A DNA stretch of 25,000 nucleotides from Chromera velia (taxonomy: Eukaryota > Sar > Chromeraceae), in assembly GCA_018398765.1 (NCBI GenBank), contig JAHBMJ010001603.1, positions 1 through 25,000 of the forward strand, given 5' to 3'. Positions 1 through 8,572 of the stretch are shown one piece after another (position 1 is the stretch's first letter; each line of letters opens with the position of its first letter). The notes under the pieces were generated by a model, which worked only from the letters and a program-made list of their open reading frames with translations, did no database searches and was not told where the DNA came from. Position numbers and translations under genes: made by a program.

Positions 1-1122
1 GCACCATGGCTGCGAGGTCCATACGCCTGGGCAGAAAACTAGGAGGAAACCTTTTGCGCTTGACCATAAAATCCCAAAAAATAGGGTCAGTGTTCATTCT
101 CGGTATGGCCTCGCGGTACGTACAGGATACAGCGTTGAGCTGCTCACTCCTGTCATGGTGTGTCATCTTCTTCCAGCTGTCTATAGCTGTCCTGTTAATT
201 TGAGGCAAAAATAACATCACCACTGAGGCAGGTTTAGAGAGCCATTCTCAGCATGGGTCACTTCAAAATCTGTTTTGTAAAGGCCAGCACGTGTCCAAAT
301 AACGGAGGTGCAAAGAAAAAGTCCGCAGACACCAACTACGTCTACTGTCCCGCGTCTATACAAGGCAAAGTTGAACAAGGCCCACGATGTGTTGAAGAAA
401 CTCCAACAGTTCAAGGTCTTCCCTGTTCTCAAAGCGACCCTGGCCCTGAACGTGTTCAGAAAGGTTGCAGCACTCGGAAAGGAAGGTCAGGCGTATTAGT
501 CAAGATGAAAACTTGTGGAGAACGCCTAAGAAGCTTTTGAGCAACACATCGGGTCAGTAGGAGACGGACAGTCGAACAACACCATTTCTCCATCTCCCTT
601 CCCTCCCCTCTCTTCACTTGGTGATTTATTTAGGCTGGGTGTGTACGAGTGGTTCGCCAATACTCTCGATAATCGTGCTTTACCTGGAAAGTTGACTGCT
701 GGTTCGTCCCATAGGGGTGAATGCTCCATCAACTCGACCGGGAGACAGACTGCAGATTCATTCCGGAGGTCTGAATGCTGCACTGTCTTCTGAGAGGGAA
801 GAGATTGCTGGTTCGTTCCGTAGGTTCGGATACTGCACAGTCACCATCCGAATCAGGCTGGCAGGTGTTTTGACAACGCTCTTTCTTCATGTATTGAAAC
901 TTCATTGAATGTACACTGGATGGTCGACCTTTTATCTCCTTTAAGCTTGCATTCGCTTTTATTGCCTTGTTGGTTCTCAGCATGTGTGTGTGGCCTGAAC
1001 CGTTCTTCTTATCTGCCTCTGCATGTTCCTTCTGTCTGGATGGGAGGTCTGTGCTTGTTTCTGTCTGCTGAGCGCTCTCTTCACGGATCTTTCTTGCCTC
1101 TCTTTGTTGACTGATGCTGCAG
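1..1122. other. No confident gene
   Basis: Short open frames occur on both strands here, but none shows a recognisable domain or a clear exon structure. The last part (about 1085-1122) is pyrimidine-rich and ends in CTGCAG, which looks like the 3' end of an intron or 5' leader feeding the exon that starts at 1123. A small candidate exon at 308-499 is listed separately. Confidence 0.5.
308..499 (+). CDS. Possible small terminal exon, hypothetical
   Basis: A 63-codon open frame ends in TAG at 497-499. Its second half is lysine-rich and amphipathic (RLYKAKLNKAHDVLKKLQQF and onward, then KVAALGKEGQAY), unlike the low-quality frames around it. It may be the last exon of a gene that begins outside the window, because the frame has no good start context and a possible acceptor (GGAG/GTGC) lies just upstream. 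I do not recognise a family. It could equally be a chance open frame, and the overlapping frame at 253-540 is also open. Only expression data could settle it. Confidence 0.2.
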   Translation: MQRKSPQTPTTSTVPRLYKAKLNKAHDVLKKLQQFKVFPVLKATLALNVFRKVAALGKEGQAY

Positions 1123-1168
1123 TGAGGTGAAGTCTGAGAGGGCAGCGTTGCGGAGTTTCTGGGCAAAC

Positions 1169-2138
1169 ATGGATGAACCTGAAAGGAGACTGGTTGCAGA
1201 CTCCAACCGCTACTTGGTGGAGTTCCAGCCCCAGCAGGCGAACCTGCTGAACTCGGACCCGACCACCGAGTGTCCCCTGGGAGAGGAGGGAGATCACGAG
1301 CGTTTTGCAGAGCTAGACGCTGACTTTGCCCCCCGTGTGGCGTTCAGGGACATGGATGCCGAGGTAAGGAGGTACTGCAAGGCCTTGCCCTCTCATTTCT
1401 ACCCCCACCGTCTCCCATACACAGGCCATCTGCGCTCGTCAGAAGAATTAGCGGGTCGCGGTATTGTTCCAGAGAGTGAAAGTGAGGAGGATCTAGGAGA
1501 GGGGATGGGCGGGTTGGAGGAATTAGAGGAGGCATCCCGAATCGCTTTTGCCAAAGAGTCTTTCCGTGCCATCAAGAGACGTGGAAGCCAAGATTCTTGC
1601 TACAGCGGCCCAGGCCCAGGGGGGGTGTCACGGATTCAGCAGGTGGGGGCGACGCGGCGCATCTCTCGGCCCCAACAGACGGATAGAGACATGGAGAGAG
1701 ATGATGGGTTGCTCCAGTTGCAGCGAGAACAGCGACACGGGGTGCTTTCAAAGGTGAGCAGACTCTCTTTCGGCTTTTCTCTCTTTCCTTCATTTCACTT
1801 CTCTCTTTCCGCCGCCTTATTTCTTCTCTCCTCTCCTCTTCTTTTTTACGAACAAACTCTTCTTCTTTTTTCTCTCCACGTACTTCCCTTCTATCTTCTT
1901 CTTTTGTCTTTTCTTCTCTTGTTTTACATTTCTTCATGCTTTTATGACTCTCTCTCTCTTCATGTACATGCACGGAATTTTGAAAAAAATGGAGACTGGC
2001 ACTCATGCATGGACAGAAGCAAAAGCGTGCGGTGGGAATGAATATTCAGATAAGGAGACAAAAGAAAACAGAAATGTACTGCCTGCCTGTGTCGCCCGCT
2101 TCGTTTCTTTCAGTCTTCCTAACATAGGCGCGTCCTTT

Positions 2139-2183
<45 letters not shown>

Positions 2184-2407
2184 TGTCAGCTCACTCGTGT
2201 CTTGATACGCTCCCAGGTAGGAGCTTCATCCACCGCACCGTCATCTCCCCCCGCACCGGTGCCGACGCCCTGGCGGCAATTGAGGTGGACTCGGGGGATT
2301 CGGATGATAAAATTGGTCAGCAGCCCTGTCAAAGCCATCTGAATTATGCTGATTATTCACTGTGGAAGTCGGAACGGCAGCCCGTCAGGCACGAAGAGTT
2401 ATTGTGA
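1169..2407 (+). CDS. Two-exon hypothetical protein, possibly VEFS-box-like
   Basis: Exon 1 is open from an acceptor-like CTGCAG at 1117-1122; the first ATG in frame is at 1169 (MDEPERRLVADSNRY). It ends at AAG/GTGAGC, donor at 1754. The encoded 195 residues are acidic in the middle (ESESEEDLGEG) and end in a charged, probably helical part (LLQLQREQRHGVLSK). A long pyrimidine tract precedes acceptors at 2188-2189 and 2215-2216. The next open stretch (RSFIHRTVISPRTG, then EVDSGDSDD) stops at TGA 2405-2407. The donor is phase 0, but this frame needs phase 1 at either acceptor, so an exon or the true donor is missing from my model. The F[Y/I]H...P...EVDS.D pattern resembles the start of the SUZ12 VEFS box, but the long helical part of that domain is absent. 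Function is therefore not assigned. Confidence 0.45.
2149..2180 (+). repeat. (CT)n microsatellite forming an intron pyrimidine tract
   Basis: A run of about 16 CT units lies directly before TCTTGTCAG (AG at 2188-2189), the position of a polypyrimidine tract. It follows a wider T/C-rich stretch from about 1770 to 1960. This supports an intron between 1754 and 2189 or 2216. Confidence 0.8.
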
Positions 2408-3320
2408 ACGTACATCGGCACGGGCACTCATACCTGTATTGGTTGTACGGCTTCTTGGTCCCTTCCAATGTGCTTAGAGCTTACAGAACTGAGCGGGTGC
2501 TGCATGGTTCCAAAAGTTGAAAGGAAAAGAGGAGAAAGGCTGGAAAAAATAACCACAGACGAGAAGGGACGTGAAGGAAACACGGTAGATAACCTTTCAT
2601 GCGTAGTTAGCGTCGAGTCAGGGTCGTCTCCGATGGCCAGAGTTTTTCGTCGCAAAGCTGCCGAAAAAAACGTCCAGCTCAAGGCACATTATCGGGTGCG
2701 GGTGTCTGAAAGCCCGCGACCCAAGTGCAGCCCAGGGAGAGTAGGCGTCTGAAAGCCCACGGGAAAGGGTTTTCTTTCTTAGGTGCCTGAAAGCCTTTGA
2801 AAGAATGCGATCCATTTTCCTTCTCCCAGCGATGCTTTATGAAGCAGGGGCGTGACAAATGCACGAAAGCTCTGGAGATGGGCACTGCTTTGAGTTGTAC
2901 AGCGATCCTCGGGTTCTGACAGTACAGCCTGTCTTTTTAGATTTTGTTCAGTAAAAGAAATGAATCTTCCTTGTCCTTATCCTGTCATTTCTCCTATCAC
3001 TTCTCTTGTCGCTCCTCCTGTCGCCTCCAGAACTTCTGTGTGTTGCCGCTTAGTGTATCGGGTCTTTCTGTTCTCGCTCACAGCAATTCTTTGTGCTGTT
3101 GTTTCATTCAAGGGTCGCTTGCCCTTGCCTTCTCCCTCCCAGCTCTCACTTCTCCTTTGGTCTTCCCTGCCGACTCTGCAGGTGCACGCAGTCCCAAGAA
3201 ATTTAAAGCCTCCCGGCTGCGTCCGCCCAACTAAAGAAAACCGTGAACACCGAGAACAGAGACAGAAAACATCGACACATCGACACTGAAAACCAAACCA
3301 CACCTCCAAACACTACCAAG
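2408..3320. other. Spacer without a confident gene
   Basis: No convincing exon is visible. Three spaced copies of a short motif (CTGAAAGCC) occur at about 2706, 2750 and 2787, the first two extended as TCTGAAAGCCCRCG. From about 2985 to 3180 the + strand is C/T-rich. The open frames here lack domain similarity and overlap each other on both strands. Confidence 0.5.
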
Positions 3321-5283
3321 GTGTTGCAGCTGCTTGTGTCCATTCCGAACAAATACAAAGACCAAGCTTGTTCGCATCCCGCCCAGCTCCTATCTCCGAC
3401 AGCTGAAGGAGGCCCTAGAAGAGGAGGGGTATCCAGTGGAGGTCCAGAGATTCATATATGGGGGCTGTCAGCTGTACGACAGCAGTGCGCTCTCTGAGCG
3501 TGGCGTGGGAGACGGCGGAGGTCTATTTTTGGTGTACAGGCTGTGCGAGGTGGGCAAAAGAAACAAGCCCGGCACTTCGATTATTAAATTCAGTACAAGC
3601 ACTCGAGGAGAATACAAACAGAAAGATAAAGATGAGGATGAGGAGGGAGTTGACGGAACCGAAACGAATCCACATCATGATGAGCTGTGTCTCTCCACTT
3701 CCTCGTCCTCTTCCTCGTCCTCTTTTTTATTCCCTTGAGCACCACCAGCAGACCCGTCCCTTTCTACTGCACTCCCAGGTCCTTCCATCATGAGTCCCAC
3801 ACCTCCGCCGACTCCTCCCCCTTCCTCTCCCCCGTTTCAGTTCACCAGTGGTGGGCTGATGAATCTTTTTCGAAGCTTCAAGGGGGTCGATGGTGCGTCC
3901 CTGAGATATTGGGTCACTGAAATGATCCTAGAGGGGACTGAGCAACTCCTCCTCCGGGCTTTCCGCCTCGGTGCTGACGTGAACTCCCTTGCGCCAGTGC
4001 CTGTGGATCAGAGACCATGCAGAGGGGGTGGAGGGCGACTTCTCTGAAGGCGCCTTACATTGGGCAGCTTGGCAGGGCTCTGTGCCAGCGGTTGCGGTAC
4101 TCCTTCGTTTTGGAGCCTTCGTTGACTTCAAAGACTCAAAGGACCGCACTGCTCTGGGTTGGTTCGTTTCCCTTAGGTGGCTGGCTGTTGCAGATGCCCT
4201 GCTGCATGTGGGGGGGACCCCCTTTGGTTTGGATGATGAACATAACTCCGTGTTGCATCTTGCCGCAGAAAACGGTCATGATGAATTCATCCATTCAGTG
4301 CTGAATTCTCCCCCCTGTTCAGATACCGCTATTTGTTGGCAAATGGTCATCAATGCCCTAGGCCGTGACACTAACGCCGATGGGCTGACTCCTTTAATGG
4401 CAGCAGCAGGCAAAAACAGGGTGGGGGTCATTCAAATGATGATGGAGGTGGGAGTTGACACGGGAATTCGGAAAGTTCGGCGTTCGGGGGAGAGTTGGAG
4501 AGATGTGAGTGCCTTGGACATAGCAGCAGAGAAAGGGTAGAGGAAGGCACTCCTCTGTCTTCTGAAAGGAAACGAAAAGACACCCGATGCCTCAACTGCC
4601 CTGCTTCCTGCAGCAGAAAACAACCAGGTGGGCATTCTTGACATTCTTCTCGAAGGAGGCAGCGATGTCAACTATGCAGGGAACTTGATCGATCGACTGG
4701 GGGGGGACGTCAGCACTCATGGGGGCCTCTGCAAAAGGGTAGACAGACGCGGTCAGGCGTTTGCTCACATCTGGCGCGAACGTTCAACGAAAGGATGTGC
4801 TCAGAGTGGCTGCAGAGAAAGGGCATGCAAGCACTTTGAGGGTGCTAGTAGATGCCGTCGGAAAAGAGCATGCGATTAGTGCTATCCGCAAAGATCAAGT
4901 GCAGAGCATTGCTGTTTTTCTGGACTGCGGACTGAAAGCAAATGACAGTATCTGCCTTTAATTATACCGAGACCCCCCTTCAGCTTGCGCGAAAGCTTGG
5001 AAGTGTCAATGTCGAATTTCTATTGGAGAAATGGCTCTCCTCCCTATCAGACTCCGACTTTTCCTCCCTTTCCAAATCGGCTTCAGAGTTGTCACGTCGG
5101 TATGACTCGAGGTCCGCTGCAATAGATGACAATGATGATGACGATAAAAGAGACTCTGCTAGTGATGGAGGAACAAAAGGAGAGGGGCTGGTAGCATATT
5201 TGAAAAAGAGGTGTTTGACTCAATGGGAATTAGAACCAGTTGCGGAAGACTCAAGCAAAGAAGCTAAAAAAGATGATGGCTAG
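3321..5283 (+). pseudogene. Ubiquitin-like plus ankyrin-repeat protein, disrupted
   Basis: The 5' part encodes a ubiquitin-like fold: a first strand VLQLLVSIPNKYK (3321-3359), then, one frame over, KLVRIPPSSYLRQLKEALEE, RFIYGGCQLYD and LFLVYRL (to about 3540). This matches the order of the ubiquitin strands, helix and QRLIFAGKQLED-type loop. A proline-rich linker from about 3790 leads to ankyrin repeats, for example EGALHWAAWQGSVPAVAVLL, LTPLMAAAGKNRVGVIQMMM, AAENNQVGILDILLEGG and ETPLQLARKLG, and then an acidic Asp/Ser-rich tail ending at TAG 5281-5283. The frame changes near 3360, 4025 (G5 run), 4699-4706 (G8 run) and 4940, each time by one extra base. TAG codons interrupt repeats at 4538-4540 and 4740-4742. 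A TGA at 3736-3738 lies in a pyrimidine-rich stretch that is probably an intron. The domain order recalls the ANKUB1 type. A decayed gene is the simplest reading; assembly error or recoding are alternatives. Confidence 0.75.
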
Positions 5284-5687
5284 GATGATGGCTGCTAAGG
5301 CATTAAAGGTAGAATTAGAAACCCTTTGAAGTCAGTTGAACAGTAGGTTCAATATGCAGCTGCCCAGGAGCCTGCCCCACTTATTTTTACGAGTTATCTA
5401 GAGTTATCTTAAAACAGTGATTACTACTCTAATCATGACCAAAACCTCAATCATCATTTCCTATAGATCATTTTAATTTAATTCAAAATTGAACTTGAAC
5501 AGATCGAACTTCCTTGCTCATCCCGTCTTTTAGTCCGTCTTTGTTATTCCTAGAATACATCCAGCCCTAGATCTAGCCTTATAATCTGAAATTCTGACTG
5601 AGAATGTATACTCTTAAGTACTCTTAAACCGTTCAGCATTAGGATCTTCTAGGATTCCTTATAGTACAGTCGGTACATATTTTTTTT
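5284..5687. other. AT-rich spacer, nothing recognised
   Basis: This follows the stop of the ankyrin locus. The sequence is AT-rich with stops in all frames and shows no clear repeat. It ends in a T-run directly before the first copy of the TGCTGTTAGGAGTA terminal motif. Confidence 0.5.
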
Positions 5688-5838
5688 ACACTGTGCTGTT
5701 AGGAGTACCCAACTTAGTTTGGTTACCAAAGCGGCCGTTAGGCCGCTCGGTAACCATTTTTATGGTTACGGTTACTAATACGGTAATCTTGTAGAGTCAC
5801 ATTGATTACTGTATGTTGTTTTGGTAACCAAAACAGTG
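5688..5838 (+). repeat. Inverted-repeat module A, left copy
   Basis: It begins ACACTGTGCTGTTAGGAGTA and contains several GGTAACC/GGTTACC blocks, ending near TTGTTTTGGTAACC. The reverse complement of 8073-8200 matches it along its length with scattered substitutions. The two copies face each other, as terminal repeats of a transposon or as two MITEs inserted in opposite orientation. No transposase is visible. Confidence 0.7.
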
Positions 5839-6129
5839 GTAATCGTTCTTTTAAGCAAAACAAATTAATGGGTAAATCGAGTACCAATTAAAGATAGATT
5901 TATTGTAAAATCCTCTTATGTCTAAAAATATGTGTAAGTATATGTAAGTTAAAGTTAAGTTCTTGATATTATAGAAACAACTTAGACAAAAAAAGTTTAA
6001 AAATGATCTTTTTTATGTTATACTATACTCGTACACAGTTTTAAAAGATGCGTGTCTCCTATATTAGATCTCGATGCAACACATTTGTACAGCCAGATTA
6101 CTGTGGTAGTGGTAATCCCCTCTATATTA

Positions 6130-6222
6130 TGCTATTAGGAGTAACTACCGGCCCTTCTGAGAAAGCTTTTGGTTACCATCAAATTAGTAACCAAAATGTG
6201 GTAACTGGGAGGGTCTGACAGG
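6130..6222 (+). repeat. Inverted-repeat module B, left copy
   Basis: It starts GCTATTAGGAGTAACTACC and continues through AGAAAGCTTTTGGTTACC to GGTCTGACAGG. The reverse complement of 8216-8302 is nearly the same. Module B shares its opening motif with module A, so both are ends of one related family. Confidence 0.7.
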
Positions 6223-6330
6223 ACTACCGCCACCACGGTAACCTACGGTAATCTGCCCGTATATCTGGGCCCATATCTGGCCGCAGATGTGTTAAATCGG
6301 GATTTAATGTAGGAGAAACGCATCTTTAAC

Positions 6331-6794
6331 GCATGCCGGGGGCGAGTGGGGTGCTTTTTACCCCCCTTTCTGCATAGGAGACCGGCGCTTTTCTGTAAAA
6401 AACTCGTTCTCATAATTGGTAAGGAGTTAGAAGCTGAAACATTATGTAAGAAGACGTTGTAATGATAGAAAAAGAACTATGGGACAGATTTATTATATCA
6501 GTTCTAGAAACATAGGCTGCCATACAAATTTTATGAGTTTTATACCGTTTTTCTTATTGTTGAAAACCGTTAAAAAGTGGCCTAAAACTCCTAAAATTTG
6601 TATGGTAGGCATTGGTAGCCTATGTTTCTAGAAATGATATAAAAAATCTGTTTGATAGTTCTTTTTCTATCATTTCAGCGTCTTATTACACAAAGTTTCA
6701 GCTTCTAACTCCTTACCAATTATGAGAACGAGTTTTTTGCGGAAATGTGCCGCTTTAGGGAGGCAAAAAGCACCCCACTCACCCCCGGCATGCG
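6331..6794. mobile_element. Foldback (long inverted repeat) element, 464 bp
   Basis: The left end CGCATGCCGGGGGCGAGTGG is mirrored at the right end (CCACTCACCCCCGGCATGCG). The two arms match inward for most of their length, through ACTCGTTCTCATAATTGGTA, GAAGCTGAAACATTATGTAA and AACATAGGCTGCCATACAAA. The pairing runs almost to the centre near 6560, so the whole element can fold into one long hairpin. It has no coding capacity, which is typical of a non-autonomous foldback element or MITE. I could not find a convincing target-site duplication. It sits inside the larger inverted-repeat nest. Confidence 0.85.
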
Positions 6795-6824
6795 AAAAAC
6801 TGTATAAAAACTGTATTGTATATG

Positions 6825-8046
6825 TAGTGACCATGTTTGATTTGATTGTATTTGATTTGATTTGATTTGATTTGAGCTTCAACCTCAAATATTTGATATT
6901 TGAGGTAAGATTTGAGGTTAACCTCTTAGGGTTCCTCACTGAGTCACTGACTTACTGTCACTCTGATCATTTTTCTCATGACAATAGTTATCAGAACATT
7001 TCTGATATGTGTTTCAAAAATTTAAAAAAAAATATATAAAATTATAACTTATCAGTTCTGTAAAAAAAATATGCCTGTGTGGCAGTGTATATACACTAGT
7101 CACTGAGACTCACTCTAGTACTAATAGAGATTAAGAACGTAAAATTGATAGATTTGAAATTGCATATGACTTTTTGTTGATACGATAAAGTTAGAGCACG
7201 TACCAAAATTGAGGTGACAATCACTCAGCTTTATGGCACTTCCTTTTCCTCTTCTTCATGATCACTTTCTTCAATGTGAATCGAATCGATCGGTGGTGGG
7301 AGCTGCTGAGAGCTTTTTCTCTGGCTTTTCGGCTTTCTAGGAGTAGGTGCTCCTGGGCTTCTATTCGGTTGCGAAGAGATGACAACGGGGTGAGACGGAG
7401 AACCGTGCACACGTTTGCTATTGCTGTTGGTGTTGGAATCGTCCTGTTTCTGGGCAGCTAAGCATCCAGAGTTGGTAAGTACAAATTGGTCCTCCCGCCG
7501 GGCCCTACAGGAGCCTGAGCGGCCCCCCTTCCAGCACTGTCAGCAGCCCCCCCGTTGCGTACCCGGCTCTAAAACCAAATGCCTCCTTCTTCCCGTTCGA
7601 CCCTATCGGATTGTGTGACATGTCTTTACGGGGTGTAAAATGTTTGTAGACGCTCAAAAAGGGGGCCATAAAAGATGTTCCAGCACCAGAAAAGTCAACA
7701 CAGCTATTTGGGAAAACGTTCAGCTGATCGGTTTACCTCTGCATGAAGTAAAAAGGGGTGAAACATCAATTTCAGTGCAGCTTAAAACGTTTTTTTTTTG
7801 AGAGCAAACCATCAAAATTTAGGTTTTTTCATTTGAATCAGCATGCGTGACGGATCGGTACTTGCAAAAGTTTTTTCGGGACCTTCATATTTGAGGTTGA
7901 AAGTCATATTGATCAAATATTTGATCGTATTTTGATAGGTCTTTAAACACTAGGTCCTCCCTGACTGGATATTTGATTTGAGCTTAAGCCCTACCTCAAA
8001 TCAAATCAAATCAAATCAAATCAAATCAAATCAAATATGGTCACTA
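6825..8046. mobile_element. 1.2-kb element with (TTTGA)n inverted ends
   Basis: The left end is TAGTGACCATGTTTGATTTG followed by TTTGA repeats; the right end is the same motif inverted, with (TCAAA)n ending in ATATGGTCACTA. Both ends continue into GAGCTT-type sequence. A perfect 10-bp-arm palindrome with a 3-base loop lies inside the left end at 6883-6905. Between the ends are about 1.1 kb, including the minus-strand ORF remnants at 7231-7621. No target duplication is evident. The element lies within the outer module A/B inverted repeats. Confidence 0.6.
7231..7621 (-). pseudogene. Possible decayed small ORF inside the TTTGA element
   Basis: On the minus strand an ATG at 7621-7619 opens a 38-codon frame (MSHNPIGSNGKKEAFGFRAG, then YATGG) that ends at TAG 7507-7505 after C/G homopolymer runs. 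Further on, a second open stretch (KQDDSNTNSNSKRVHGSPSH, then QPNRSPGAPTPRKPKSQRKS and SIHIEESDHEEEEKEVP) runs to TAA at 7233-7231. A CCCAG acceptor-like site precedes it. The composition (Ser/Pro/Lys-rich with an acidic tail) is protein-like, but no family is recognised. It could be an element-encoded protein in two exons, broken by shifts, or chance. The position inside terminal repeats favours an element-borne origin. Confidence 0.25.
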
Positions 8047-8072
8047 GGTTTACCATTGTTTTGGTCTAGGTT

Positions 8073-8200
8073 TTGGTTACCAAAACAACGGTAATTCATG
8101 TGACTCTGCATGATTACCATAACCATGAAAATGGTTACCAAGCAGCCTAACAGCCATCTGGGTAACCAAACTAAGTTGGTTACTCCTAACAGCACAGTGT
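8073..8200 (-). repeat. Inverted-repeat module A, right copy
   Basis: This is the inverted partner of 5688-5838, ending in TACTCCTAACAGCACAGTGT. It abuts the right copy of module B with only about 15 bases between them, whereas the left copies of A and B are about 290 bases apart. Confidence 0.7.
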
Positions 8201-8215
8201 AGTCCCCTCAGACCC

Positions 8216-8302
8216 CCTTAGTTACCAAGTTTTGGTTACCAATTTGATGGTAACCAAAAGCTTTCTGAGAAGGGCTGGTAGTTACTCCTAACAGCACAGT
8301 GT
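8216..8302 (-). repeat. Inverted-repeat module B, right copy
   Basis: This is the inverted partner of 6130-6222, ending TTACTCCTAACAGCACAGTG. Because it lies outside A on the right but inside A on the left, the nest is not a simple symmetric pair. Confidence 0.7.
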
Positions 8303-8572
8303 AATACTTTTTAAATCTTTTTTTCCCTCTACGCACAGTGTCGTACTTAGAAACCCTGCGAGCTAGCCTGTGTGTTTTTCTTTCCTGGGGAGACTTTGCA
8401 GAATCCGCTTAATTAAATTTAACTAGGCACTCGGCTAGGCAGCTATAGACCTACACGGCGAGCATCTGAAATTGAATCTGAACATCAATGCTATGCTATG
8501 CTATCTGCTAGGCTATCTGATTCATTCAGGGCTGTGATAATGAAACTGGTAATGAAGTCTCTTTTCTATTCC
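8303..8572. other. Spacer downstream of the LRR gene
   Basis: No gene is seen. Short GCTAT repeats occur around 8491-8515. This stretch would hold the 3' untranslated part of the minus-strand LRR gene, but I see no certain polyadenylation signal. Confidence 0.4.

Noticed and set aside
3736-3738. TGA counted as a lesion of the Ubl-ankyrin locus
   Set aside because: It lies in a C/T-rich stretch before an acceptor-like CTCCCAG, so it is probably inside an intron and is not counted as a disruption.
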